A stretch of 38,988 nucleotides of DNA from Streptosporangiaceae bacterium (GTDB lineage Bacteria > Actinomycetota > Actinomycetes > Streptosporangiales > Streptosporangiaceae): the NCBI GenBank assembly GCA_030039155.1, contig JASHQL010000348.1, positions 1 through 38,988 of the forward strand. The letters are read 5' to 3'. A program made the translations under genes and the position numbers. The notes below the pieces were generated by a model, which was given only the letters and a program-made list of their open reading frames with translations, was not told where the DNA came from and searched no databases. Below are positions 1 through 6,704 of the stretch, piece after piece (positions within the stretch are counted from its first letter, which is position 1; the number at the start of each line of letters is the position of its first letter).

Positions 1-884
1 AGAACCTGGTCATCATCTCCGGCATCGGCTGCTCGTCCCGGCTGCCGTACTACGTGAACAGCTACGGCATGCACTCCATCCACGGCCGTGCCCCGGCCAT
101 CGCCACCGGGCTTGCCGCGTCCAGGCCTGACCTGTCGGTATGGGTGATCACCGGTGACGGCGACGCGATGTCGATCGGCGGCAACCACCTGATCCACGCG
201 CTGCGGCGGAACGTGAACATCAAGATCCTGCTGTTCAACAACCGGATCTACGGGCTGACCAAGGGCCAGTATTCGCCGACCTCGGAGCAGGGCAAGGTGA
301 CCAAGTCGACGCCGTACGGCTCGCTCGACACCCCGTTCAACCCGGTGTCGCTGGCCATCGGCGCCGAGGCCTCGTTCGTGGCCAGGACGATCGACTCCGA
401 CCGCAAGCACCTGACCGGCGTGCTGCGCGCCGCGGCCGACCACAAGGGCACCGCGTTCGTGGAGATCTACCAGAACTGCCCGATCTTCAACGACGACGCG
501 TTCCTGCCGGTGACCGAGCCCGGTTCGCGTGAGCTGCACGTGATCAGGCTGGAGCACGGCAGCCAGGTCAGGTTCGGCGCCGACAACGGCCAGGCGCTGC
601 GGTTCGGCAAGTACGGCGCGATCGAGGCGGTCGCCGCCGAAGGCGCCGACCCGGACTCGCTGATCAGCCATGACGCGCATGCCGCTGACCCCTCGTACGC
701 GTTCGCGCTGTCCCGGCTGGACAGCAGCGACTTCAGCCACACGCCGATCGGCGTCTTCCGGCAGGTCGAGCGGCCCAGCTACGACGAGCTGATGACCGGC
801 CAGATCGAGGCGGCGCGGCAAAAGCAGGGTGACGGCGAGCTGGCCCAGCTGCTGGCTGGCAGCGACACCTGGCAGGTGGTGTGA
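1..884 (+). CDS. korB: 2-oxoacid (2-oxoglutarate):ferredoxin oxidoreductase subunit beta, 5' truncated
   Basis: The reading frame is already open at base 3 and the gene begins upstream of the window; 293 codons remain of a family that is usually about 350 residues. This is the thiamine-diphosphate-binding beta subunit of the KorAB enzyme that oxidatively decarboxylates 2-oxoglutarate to succinyl-CoA, passing electrons to ferredoxin. The visible segment starts with the conserved GIGCSSR cluster (a Cys ligand region), then HSIHGRAPAIATG, the TPP/Mg motif GDGDAMSIGGN and LLFNNRIYGLTKGQ, followed by the Lys/Thr-rich STPYGS loop. The alpha subunit, normally directly upstream, would lie outside. 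The end overlaps the next start as GTGA (881-884), so the two are translationally coupled. Substrate assignment to 2-oxoglutarate rather than pyruvate is by resemblance to mycobacterial KorB and is not proven. Confidence 0.93.
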   Translation, partial: NLVIISGIGCSSRLPYYVNSYGMHSIHGRAPAIATGLAASRPDLSVWVITGDGDAMSIGGNHLIHALRRNVNIKILLFNNRIYGLTKGQYSPTSEQGKVTKSTPYGSLDTPFNPVSLAIGAEASFVARTIDSDRKHLTGVLRAAADHKGTAFVEIYQNCPIFNDDAFLPVTEPGSRELHVIRLEHGSQVRFGADNGQALRFGKYGAIEAVAAEGADPDSLISHDAHAADPSYAFALSRLDSSDFSHTPIGVFRQVERPSYDELMTGQIEAARQKQGDGELAQLLAGSDTWQVV

Positions 885-1654
885 CCGGACCGGCGGTCAG
901 GACAGAAGCGTCAGGCCCGGTCACGACCGTCATCATCGACCGGCCGCAGGTGCGCAACGCGGTCAACGGTCCGACCGCGGCGGCACTGGCCGAGGCGTTC
1001 GCCGACTTCGACGCAGATGCGGACGCCGCGGTGGCGGTGCTGTTCGGCGCCGGCGGCACGTTCTGCGCCGGCGCTGACCTGAAGGCCATGGGCAGCAGTG
1101 ATGGCAACAAGACCGAGCCGGACGGCAACGGCCCGATGGGCCCGACCAGGATGCGGCTGACCAAGCCGGTGATCGCCGCGGTGGCCGGGCACGCGGTGGC
1201 CGGCGGCCTCGAACTGGCGCTGTGGTGCGACCTGCGGGTGGCCGAGGAAGACGCGGTGTTCGGCGTGTTCTGCCGGCGCTGGGGAGTCCCGCTGATCGAC
1301 GGCGGCACGGTCAGGCTGCCGCAGATCATCGGCCTCGGACCAGCCCTTGACCTGATCCTCACCGGGCGAGGAGTGCGGGCGGACGAGGCGTACCGGATGG
1401 GTCTCGTTTCCAGGATCGTGAAACATGGCCAGGCGCGGGAGGCGGCGGAACAGCTCGCGCACGAGATCGCCGGCCTGCCGCAGGCGTGCCTGCGCAGCGA
1501 TCGCGCGTCGGCCCTTGAAGGCGTCTCGCTTGGCCACGCCGAGGCGATGGCGAATGAGTTCTCTCACGGCATGGCCACGCTCGCCGAGCCCGGCGTGGTC
1601 GAGGGCGTGTCCAGGTTCCGCGGCGGTGCCGGACGCGGCGGCGCCCCGGCCTGA
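881..1654 (+). CDS. Enoyl-CoA hydratase/isomerase (crotonase) family protein
   Basis: 257-residue crotonase-fold protein starting at a GTG inside the korB stop (GTGA). Oxyanion-hole elements are visible: GTFCAGADLKAM (about 59-70) and GHAVAGGLELAL (about 103-114). The first catalytic glutamate of classical hydratases corresponds to Glu111, but the position of the second (in mitochondrial hydratase the PEILLG motif) reads VFCRRWG, so that glutamate is absent; an Asp-Gly-Gly (LIDGGT, 139-143) follows. Many actinobacterial paralogues share this RRWGVPLIDGG form and their reaction is unclear. It probably acts on a CoA thioester, but hydration of 2-enoyl-CoA should not be assumed. Being coupled to korB and 4 bases from the sigma gene suggests a single transcript. 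Confidence 0.88.
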   Translation: MTGPAVRTEASGPVTTVIIDRPQVRNAVNGPTAAALAEAFADFDADADAAVAVLFGAGGTFCAGADLKAMGSSDGNKTEPDGNGPMGPTRMRLTKPVIAAVAGHAVAGGLELALWCDLRVAEEDAVFGVFCRRWGVPLIDGGTVRLPQIIGLGPALDLILTGRGVRADEAYRMGLVSRIVKHGQAREAAEQLAHEIAGLPQACLRSDRASALEGVSLGHAEAMANEFSHGMATLAEPGVVEGVSRFRGGAGRGGAPA

Positions 1655-1658
1655 TCCG

Positions 1659-2864
1659 GTGGCCGCGGACGAGCTTGAGCGCACCTACCGCGCGGAGGCC
1701 ACCAGGATCAGGGCCGCGCTGGCGGCCAGGCTCGGCGACGTCGGGCTGGCCGAGGATCTGGTGCAGGACGCGTTCGTGGCGGCGCTCGAGCACTGGCCGG
1801 CCGAGGGGACGCCGCCGAACCCGGTGGGCTGGCTGGCCACCACCGCCTGGCGCAAGGCCATTGACCGGCTGCGCCGGGCCGCCGCCGGAGAGCAGAAGCT
1901 GGCGCTGCTCGCCGCGGCCAGGCCGGCCGCGGCTGCCTGGCTCGAGGACGACGACGATGACCTGCTCAGCCTGGTGTTTGCCTGCTGCCACCCGGCGCTG
2001 CCGCACGACTCGCAGGTGGCGCTCACGCTGCGCTGCGTCTGCGGCCTGACCACCACGGAGATCGCCGCCGCGTTCCTGGTCAGCGAGCCGACCATGGGGC
2101 AGCGGCTGGCCAGGGCGCGCAAGTCGCTGCGCGAGGCCGGCGTGGTGGTGCGCGTCCCTGACCCAGATCAGCTCGGCGACCGGCTGGACGCCGTGCTCGG
2201 CGTGATCTACCTGGTATTCAACGAGGGCTACCTGGCCAGCGCCGGCCGAACGCCAGCCAGGCGCGATCTTGCCGCACAGGCGATCGAGCTGTGCAGGCTG
2301 CTGCACCGGCTGATGCCAGCCGAGCCCGAGGTGCTCGGGCTGCTCGCGCTCATGCTGCTGCACGAGTCGCGCGCCGCCACCAGGTTCGACAGCTGGGGAC
2401 GGCTGGTCAAGCTGGCTGACCAGGACCGGGCCAGGTGGGACCATGACCTGATCGCCGAGGCGACCGAGCTGCTCGACCGGGCGATCGCGCTACGCGCGGC
2501 CGGGCCCTACCAGGTCCAGGCCGCGATCGCCGCACTGCACGCGGCAGCCGTCAGCTACCAGCAGACCGACTGGACGCAGATCCGGCTGCTCTACGACCGG
2601 CTGCAGGCCATGACCCCGTCGCCGGTGGTGCTGCTGAACCGCGCGGTCGCGACCAGGTTCGCGGTGGGCGCGCAGGCGGCGCTGGCCGAGGTGACGCCGC
2701 TGGCGGCCGAGCTTGACGACTACCGGCTGTTCCATGCGGTGCGCGCCGAGTTGCTCGGCGCGCTCGGCCGCCCGCTGGAAGCGCGGGCGGCCAACGAACG
2801 GGCGCTTGCGCTGGCCGCGAACCCGGCCGAGCGCGAGCTGATCGGCCGCCGGCTGGCCGAGTAA
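1659..2864 (+). CDS. ECF RNA polymerase sigma factor, ECF42-type with C-terminal extension
   Basis: Starts at GTG 1659, four bases after the crotonase stop; upstream codons in the same frame lie inside that gene and are not credible. 401 residues, about twice a minimal ECF factor. Sigma region 2 spans about 5-75 (AEDLVQDAFVAALEHWP, WLATTAWRKAIDRLRR), region 4 about 118-160 with the helix-turn-helix TTTEIAAAFLVSEPTMGQRL. From about 175 on is the long conserved extension typical of ECF42 (LGVIYLVFNEGYLAS, then ELCRLLHRLMP and TPR-like alpha-helical repeats up to the end). ECF42 factors usually lack an anti-sigma partner, rely on this extension for activity, and neighbour genes for DGPF-domain proteins, exactly as here. 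A second link is the possible ECF42-type promoter in front of that DGPF gene (3321-3348). Confidence 0.92.
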   Translation: MAADELERTYRAEATRIRAALAARLGDVGLAEDLVQDAFVAALEHWPAEGTPPNPVGWLATTAWRKAIDRLRRAAAGEQKLALLAAARPAAAAWLEDDDDDLLSLVFACCHPALPHDSQVALTLRCVCGLTTTEIAAAFLVSEPTMGQRLARARKSLREAGVVVRVPDPDQLGDRLDAVLGVIYLVFNEGYLASAGRTPARRDLAAQAIELCRLLHRLMPAEPEVLGLLALMLLHESRAATRFDSWGRLVKLADQDRARWDHDLIAEATELLDRAIALRAAGPYQVQAAIAALHAAAVSYQQTDWTQIRLLYDRLQAMTPSPVVLLNRAVATRFAVGAQAALAEVTPLAAELDDYRLFHAVRAELLGALGRPLEARAANERALALAANPAERELIGRRLAE

Positions 2865-2919
2865 GTCACGTGGGGAAGATTACTGTCGCCAGGACGACGG
2901 CAATCTTCCCCACGTGACT
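2864..2919. terminator. Bidirectional hairpin with perfect 18-bp arms between convergent genes
   Basis: AGTCACGTGGGGAAGATT (2864-2881) is the exact reverse complement of AATCTTCCCCACGTGACT (2902-2919), separated by 20 bases that can add a short inner stem (GTCG 2885-2888 with CGAC 2895-2898). It fills the whole gap between the sigma factor stop codon and the DGPF gene stop codon. There is no U tract, as is usual for actinobacterial hairpin terminators. The position makes a two-way terminator the simplest reading; the arms also contain the palindrome CACGTG. Confidence 0.75.
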
Positions 2920-2923
2920 CCGG

Positions 2924-3265
2924 CTAGTTGACGACTACCGGCCTGACCTCGATGGTGACCCAGCCCCTGTCCACCCCTGGCCAGGTGCTGGCGATCTCGG
3001 CGGCCTCGCCGATGTCGTCGGTCTCCAGCACCGAGAAGCCGCCGAGCACCTCCTTGGCCTCCATGAACGGGCCGTCGGTGACGCCGGCCGCACGCACGGT
3101 CTTGGCCGTGCGAGCTGGCTGCAGCTGCTCACCGCCCTGCGCCAGCTTCCCGCTGCCGCCCCACTTCTCGTACCAGGCCATGACCTCGGCGTACCAGGCC
3201 TGGCTCTCGGCCTCCGGCAGGCTCTGCCCGGCCTCGGTGTCCATGATCAGCATCACGTAACGCAT
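2924..3265 (-). CDS. YCII/DGPF-domain protein (ECF42 partner)
   Basis: 113 residues beginning MRYVMLIM, with a clear GGAGG seven bases upstream of the ATG, which decides this start over an in-frame start six codons earlier. The whole protein is a single ferredoxin-like YCII-type domain carrying the signature DGPF (64-67) in the context TDGPFMEAKEVLGGF, and the conserved C-terminal part around ASTWPG. DGPF proteins are small cytoplasmic proteins of unknown biochemical role that co-occur with ECF42 sigma factors and are their typical regulatory targets. Here the gene converges on its sigma gene instead of lying in the same transcript, with a hairpin between them. Confidence 0.92.
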   Translation of the reverse strand: MRYVMLIMDTEAGQSLPEAESQAWYAEVMAWYEKWGGSGKLAQGGEQLQPARTAKTVRAAGVTDGPFMEAKEVLGGFSVLETDDIGEAAEIASTWPGVDRGWVTIEVRPVVVN

Positions 3266-3320
3266 CGGTAAACCTCCGGTCATCTGCGCAGGTGCTGCTC
3301 AGCACCCTCTCATTGACTGC

Positions 3321-3348
3321 TACGAATGCCGCCTCGCCGGTTTCGACA
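3321..3348 (-). promoter_or_regulatory. Possible ECF42-type promoter of the DGPF gene
   Basis: On the minus strand TGTCGA (3348-3343) is followed after 18 bases by CGTA (3324-3321), about 55 bases before the DGPF start codon. As I recall, ECF42 target promoters described in Streptomyces venezuelae have TGTCGA at -35 and a CGA/CGT-like -10. The -35 match is exact, but the spacer is slightly long, so this is a candidate site only. Confidence 0.42.
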
Positions 3349-3424
3349 GCGGCGCGTGACAACCTTTACCCGCAGTTGGCAGTCACATAGGCAACACCCG
3401 ATCTCAGGATCACGGGGTCCCCGC

Positions 3425-4291
3425 ATGTCACACGTACGTCAGCTCCGCCTCGTCAGCCTGCTCTGCGCTGCCTCGCTCGGCGCGACGGCGCTGCTCGCTG
3501 CAGGTGCAGGACCGGCCGCCGCGGCCAAGGCGCCGGCCATCTGTACCTCGGCCAAGCATCCCAAGCTGGCCGCTCACATCTCGGCGACGGTCTCCGCCTG
3601 GCTGGCAACCCGCACGGACTCTTATGGCCTGGCCGTGGACGCCGAGGACGGCGTCGGGCTGACCTGCAAGCTCAACCAGAACGAGCACTTCATCTCGGCA
3701 AGCGTGATCAAGGCCACGATCATCAGCGCGCTGCTGCTCAAGATCGGCGGCCCTTCGCACCTGACCAAGAAGCAGCGCGAGCTGGCCTGGGAGATGATCA
3801 CCGAGTCCGACGACGCCGCCGCCTCTGACCTGTACAACCAGGTCGGCATCCCGGCGATGCAGACCTTCCTGAACAAGGCGGGGATGCGGCACACCGTGCT
3901 GAACGTCGCCTGGGGCCTGACGCTGCTGACCGCGAACGACGAGCTCACCCTGCTGAAGAAGCTGACCAGCAAGAACACGGTGCTGACCACGGCCTCGCGG
4001 GAGTACGTGCTGTACCTGATGGCGCACGTGGTGGCGGACCAGCGCTGGGGCGTGCCTGCCGGGGCGCCGTCGGACGTGAAGGTGCACGTGAAGAACGGCT
4101 GGCTGAACTACCCGGCCAAGGCGCGGGACCCCTGGCACATGAACAGCATCGGCGCGTTCACCGGTCGGCACATCCTGTATCTGATCGTGGTGCTGACCAG
4201 CGGCAACCCCAACGAGGGCTACGGCATCGACACCATCCAGGGCGCCGCCAAGGTGGTCAACTACAGCCTGGCCGCGCTGCCCGGCACGTAA
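3425..4291 (+). CDS. Secreted class A beta-lactamase-like serine hydrolase
   Basis: 288 residues from ATG 3425; this start puts a good Sec signal peptide at the N-terminus (hydrophobic core 10-28, likely cleavage after AAAA near 34). The mature part has the penicilloyl-serine transferase fold motifs in order: SVIK (Ser93, Lys96), SDD (128-130) where class A enzymes have SDN, and KNG (223-225) where they have KTG/KSG. An omega-loop ExxLN is not visible. Cys40 and Cys81 could form a disulfide. Extracellular, probably a peptidoglycan-related or beta-lactam-binding hydrolase; the altered motifs make efficient beta-lactamase activity doubtful. The upstream region shows no convincing Shine-Dalgarno sequence. 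Its stop codon TAA forms the beginning of the probable -10 box of the next gene. Confidence 0.85.
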   Translation: MSHVRQLRLVSLLCAASLGATALLAAGAGPAAAAKAPAICTSAKHPKLAAHISATVSAWLATRTDSYGLAVDAEDGVGLTCKLNQNEHFISASVIKATIISALLLKIGGPSHLTKKQRELAWEMITESDDAAASDLYNQVGIPAMQTFLNKAGMRHTVLNVAWGLTLLTANDELTLLKKLTSKNTVLTTASREYVLYLMAHVVADQRWGVPAGAPSDVKVHVKNGWLNYPAKARDPWHMNSIGAFTGRHILYLIVVLTSGNPNEGYGIDTIQGAAKVVNYSLAALPGT

Positions 4292-4294
4292 TCT
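4289..4294 (+). promoter_or_regulatory. -10 box TAATCT for a leaderless transcript
   Basis: TAATCT lies exactly seven bases before GTG 4302; its first three bases are the stop codon of the serine hydrolase gene. No ribosome binding site lies in the interval, so transcription probably starts at or next to the GTG. No recognisable -35. Confidence 0.5.
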
Positions 4295-4301
4295 CGGCCG
4301 G

Positions 4302-5132
4302 GTGCAGCGGTTCCCTGACTGGCGGTATGCGCCGAACATCGGCGGCCACCGCGACGTCTACGAGCTGGAGAACCAGGCAGTGCTGCGCGCCGGGCACGTG
4401 CTGACCGCGATGCGCATGCTGGCGCCATGGGATGGCAGGCGCGTGCTCGATCTCGGCTGCGGCACCGGATTCTGGCTGCCGGTCTACGCAGCAGGCGCCG
4501 CGCAGGTGATCGGCATCGAGCCAGATCCTGGCCTGCTGCCCGCCGCGGCTGACCGGGTGGCCGGCCTGGCCGGGGTGTCGGTGCAGGCCGGCTCGGCGGA
4601 GCACCTGCCGCTGCCTGACGCATCGGTGGACGTGGTGCACGCCAGGTTCGCCTACTTCTTCCCGCCGGACACCGACGCGGGGCTCGCCGAGGTGCTGCGG
4701 GTGCTGCGGCCAGGCGGCACGCTGGTGATCGTCGACAACGACTACCGCTGGGGCGAGTTCGCCGGGCTGCTGGCGGGTTCGGCGACCAGGCCGCCGCTGC
4801 TGACCGCGGCCGCGGTCGACCGCTGGTGGCGCGAGCGCGGCGCCAGCAGGCACCAGGTCAGGTCAAGGCTGAGCTTCCGCAGCCGGGCGGAACTGGCTGC
4901 GGTGCTGCGGATCGAGGTGCCGGTCGCGGTAGCTGACAACTGGCTGGCCAGGCACCCGGCAGCCACCGGGCTGTCCTACGGCTACGTCCTGTTCGCCATC
5001 GCGACGCTGCCGCTCGGTGAGCACGACTCCGCGAGCGCATCGCCGCGGTTGCTGCTGGCCGAAGGCCGCCCGCGGAACCCCATGGTCGCGGCGAGCACCC
5101 CGCCGCAGACCAGCAGCGCGCCGCCCACCTGA
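4302..5132 (+). CDS. Class I SAM-dependent methyltransferase
   Basis: 276 residues. Rossmann-type SAM-binding motif I is VLDLGCGTG (48-56), the ribose-binding acidic residue is in GIEPD (71-75), motif II SAEHLPLPDASVDVV, and a post-motif LRPGGTLVIVDND about 130-145; this resembles the UbiE/Methyltransf_11 family. The acceptor is unknown. The GTG start is chosen because of the -10 box TAATCT seven bases before it and the short gap after the serine hydrolase. Oddity: the last 50 codons (from about 4982) overlap the C-terminal part of the EamA gene on the opposite strand; the methyltransferase fold is probably complete at about FAIATLP (residue 237), and the Ser/Pro-rich tail of about 40 residues looks unstructured. 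Confidence 0.85.
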   Translation: MQRFPDWRYAPNIGGHRDVYELENQAVLRAGHVLTAMRMLAPWDGRRVLDLGCGTGFWLPVYAAGAAQVIGIEPDPGLLPAAADRVAGLAGVSVQAGSAEHLPLPDASVDVVHARFAYFFPPDTDAGLAEVLRVLRPGGTLVIVDNDYRWGEFAGLLAGSATRPPLLTAAAVDRWWRERGASRHQVRSRLSFRSRAELAAVLRIEVPVAVADNWLARHPAATGLSYGYVLFAIATLPLGEHDSASASPRLLLAEGRPRNPMVAASTPPQTSSAPPT

Positions 5133-5977
5133 ATGACGGTCGGTCGCTGGCCGAGGATCAGGTCGGCGAGCAGCAGCGCGCAGGCTGGCTGCAACAGCAG
5201 CACCAGCGAGGAAAGCGCAGCCGGCAGCCGCGGCAGCGACGAGGTGATCAGCAGCCAGCCGACGGTGCCGCTGGTGAGCGCGAGCACGAGCAGCCAGCCG
5301 AGCGTGCGCAGCGGCGGCGTGAGCTGCAGCCCGCCGAACGCCAGGCCGAGCAGCAGCGCGCCGGCCGCCGCGCCAGCCGAGGCGTCGGCCACCTGGCCGG
5401 CCACATGCCTGATCGTGGTGCCGGCCTGCCGCAGGATCAGCAGAAAGCCGCCGTAGGCAACCGAGGTGCCAAGGCCGTAGTAGATGCCGGCGGCCGGATG
5501 CTGGCCGGTTGCGGTGTGGCCGGCCAGGCCGGACACCAGCAGCACGCCGATCAGCACCACGGGCAGCGCCGCGAAGAACCGCCTGCCTGGCCGCTCGCCG
5601 AACAGCAGCCATGCCGCCAGCGCGACGAACAGCACCTGCAGGTTGCCGAGCACGGTGGCAATGCCGGCGCCGACATCGGCGATCGCGTGGTTCCACAGCA
5701 CCAGGTCGACGCCGAGGAACAGGCCGGCCAGCACCGCCCACAGCCGGGCCCGCAGCGGCCTGGGACCGAGCCGCCGCCGCTCCAGCACAGCCAGCACGGT
5801 CAGTCCTGGGATGGCAAGCAGGCAGCGGTAGAACGCGGCGGTGGCGTACCCGGTATGCGCGAGCGTGACGTAGATCGCCGAGCACGAAATGGCGCCGGCG
5901 CCAAGCACCGCGAGGAGCAGGGCCTTCCTGTCCAGCTGATTGCCTGTAAGGACCGTCTTCTCGTACGGTACTGACAT
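4982..5977 (-). CDS. EamA/DMT-family transporter
   Basis: 331 residues with ten predicted membrane helices in two five-helix EamA repeats: first repeat about 15-150 (starts LLLAVLGAGAISCSAIYV, contains ATAAFYRC), second about 165-310 (YYGLGTSVAYGGFLLILR to VIQVGGALLVCGGVLAAT). Members export small metabolites or amino acids across the cytoplasmic membrane; the substrate cannot be read from sequence. The ATG at 5977 is the only good start before the first helix and overlaps by two bases the start of the divergent CGNR gene. EamA transporters are frequently paired with CGNR zinc-finger proteins, which supports a regulator-transporter unit. A hydrophilic tail of about 25 residues overlaps the methyltransferase gene. 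Confidence 0.88.
   Translation of the reverse strand: MSVPYEKTVLTGNQLDRKALLLAVLGAGAISCSAIYVTLAHTGYATAAFYRCLLAIPGLTVLAVLERRRLGPRPLRARLWAVLAGLFLGVDLVLWNHAIADVGAGIATVLGNLQVLFVALAAWLLFGERPGRRFFAALPVVLIGVLLVSGLAGHTATGQHPAAGIYYGLGTSVAYGGFLLILRQAGTTIRHVAGQVADASAGAAAGALLLGLAFGGLQLTPPLRTLGWLLVLALTSGTVGWLLITSSLPRLPAALSSLVLLLQPACALLLADLILGQRPTVIQVGGALLVCGGVLAATMGFRGRPSASSNRGDALAESCSPSGSVAMANRT
5940..5969 (+). promoter_or_regulatory. Promoter of CGNR gene (TTGCCT-N18-TACGGT), leaderless
   Basis: TTGCCT (5940-5945), 18-base spacer, TACGGT (5964-5969), then six bases to ATG 5976. It lies within the first codons of the EamA gene on the other strand. The spacing implies that transcription begins at the start codon. 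Confidence 0.55.
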
Positions 5978-6617
5978 GGGTACCAGGGTAGCATTCGATG
6001 CCGACCAGCTTGAGGCGATGACCGGCTGCGCCGAGCTGATCAATACCGGCAGGAATGCGGCGGGCGAGCAACTCCGCGTGCTCGCTGACCTGCAGCGGCT
6101 CGCCGACAGGTACGCGTTCGCCGGCAGCAAGGGCCAATTGGCCGACCTGGCCGCAGTGCGCGGGTACCGGGCCAGGCTCGACGCGATCGCCGTCGGCTGC
6201 GAGGCCGGCCGGCAGGCTGCGGCGATCAGCCAGCTGAACGCGCTGCTCGCGCAGACCGGGGCGACGCCGCAGATCGCCGAGCACCATGGCCGCGGCCCGC
6301 ATATCCACGTGTCAAGCGCCGGCTCGCCGCTCGCCGACCGGATGGCGGCGCACTTCGCGATGGGACTGGTCTGGCTGGTGGTGGCCGGCCAGGCGGGCAG
6401 GCTCCGGTCCTGCGCATCGGCCGGCTGCAGCGACGTGTTCATCGACCTATCCAGGAACCGGTCGCGCCGCTACTGCGACAGCAAGACCTGCGGGAACCGG
6501 ACGCACGTCGCCGCCTACCGCGCACGCAAGGCGAGCGGCAATGACGACACAGCGGCCCGGCCGTCGCCAGCCGCCGGCCGAGCGGGACCGGCCGGCCGAG
6601 CGGGACCGGCCGGGTGA
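5976..6617 (+). CDS. CGNR zinc-finger protein (ABATE-type), probable transcriptional regulator
   Basis: 213 residues. N-terminal ABATE-like helical domain about 5-140, beginning with the typical AFDAD...ELINTG, and C-terminal CGNR zinc finger: Cys146 and Cys151 (CASAGC), Cys167 and Cys172 in CDSKTCGNR (CGNR at 172-175), then a basic stretch THVAAYRARK. CGNR proteins are presumed stress-response regulators that bind nucleic acid. The start ATG 5976 shares the tetranucleotide CATG with the divergent EamA start; together with TACGGT six bases upstream this suggests a leaderless mRNA. Probably controls the neighbouring exporter. The C-terminus is a low-complexity (GRAGPA)2 tail encoded by an 18-bp tandem repeat. 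Confidence 0.87.
   Translation: MGTRVAFDADQLEAMTGCAELINTGRNAAGEQLRVLADLQRLADRYAFAGSKGQLADLAAVRGYRARLDAIAVGCEAGRQAAAISQLNALLAQTGATPQIAEHHGRGPHIHVSSAGSPLADRMAAHFAMGLVWLVVAGQAGRLRSCASAGCSDVFIDLSRNRSRRYCDSKTCGNRTHVAAYRARKASGNDDTAARPSPAAGRAGPAGRAGPAG
5985..5990 (-). promoter_or_regulatory. -10 box TACCCT of the EamA gene, leaderless
   Basis: On the minus strand TACCCT is followed by seven bases and ATG (5977-5975). It lies within codons 4-5 of the CGNR gene. No convincing -35. The two divergent promoters must overlap on the same roughly 60 bases of DNA and are likely to interfere with each other or to share a regulator. Confidence 0.5.
6574..6613 (+). repeat. 18-bp tandem repeat at 3' end of CGNR gene
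   Basis: CCGGCCGAGCGGGACCGG is present twice without mismatch (6574-6591, 6592-6609) plus four further bases, coding for two copies of a six-residue Gly-Arg-Ala-Gly-Pro-Ala unit just before the stop codon. In-frame slippage here would only change tail length. Confidence 0.85.
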
Positions 6618-6704
6618 GCGCACCGGCCCTGGTGGCATCGGCGACCCGCCGGCCAGACTGCGGCTGCCGGACGCGCCGCCGAACCTCCGGTAACTTCAGA
6701 CCCT

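Noticed and set aside
733-2444. Long open frames on the minus strand opposite the crotonase and ECF42 genes
   Set aside because: Arg/Pro/Ala/His-rich translations with no family features; they mirror the GC-rich third positions of the real plus-strand genes.
3364-3400. TTTACC-N17-TAGGCA as promoter of the serine hydrolase gene
   Set aside because: Both hexamers deviate from consensus and the last base of TANNNT is missing; not better than background.
4863-6308. 481-codon minus-strand frame across the methyltransferase and EamA genes
   Set aside because: Its translation is a mosaic of out-of-frame EamA sequence and antisense CGNR sequence; the EamA frame with ten helices is clearly the coding one.
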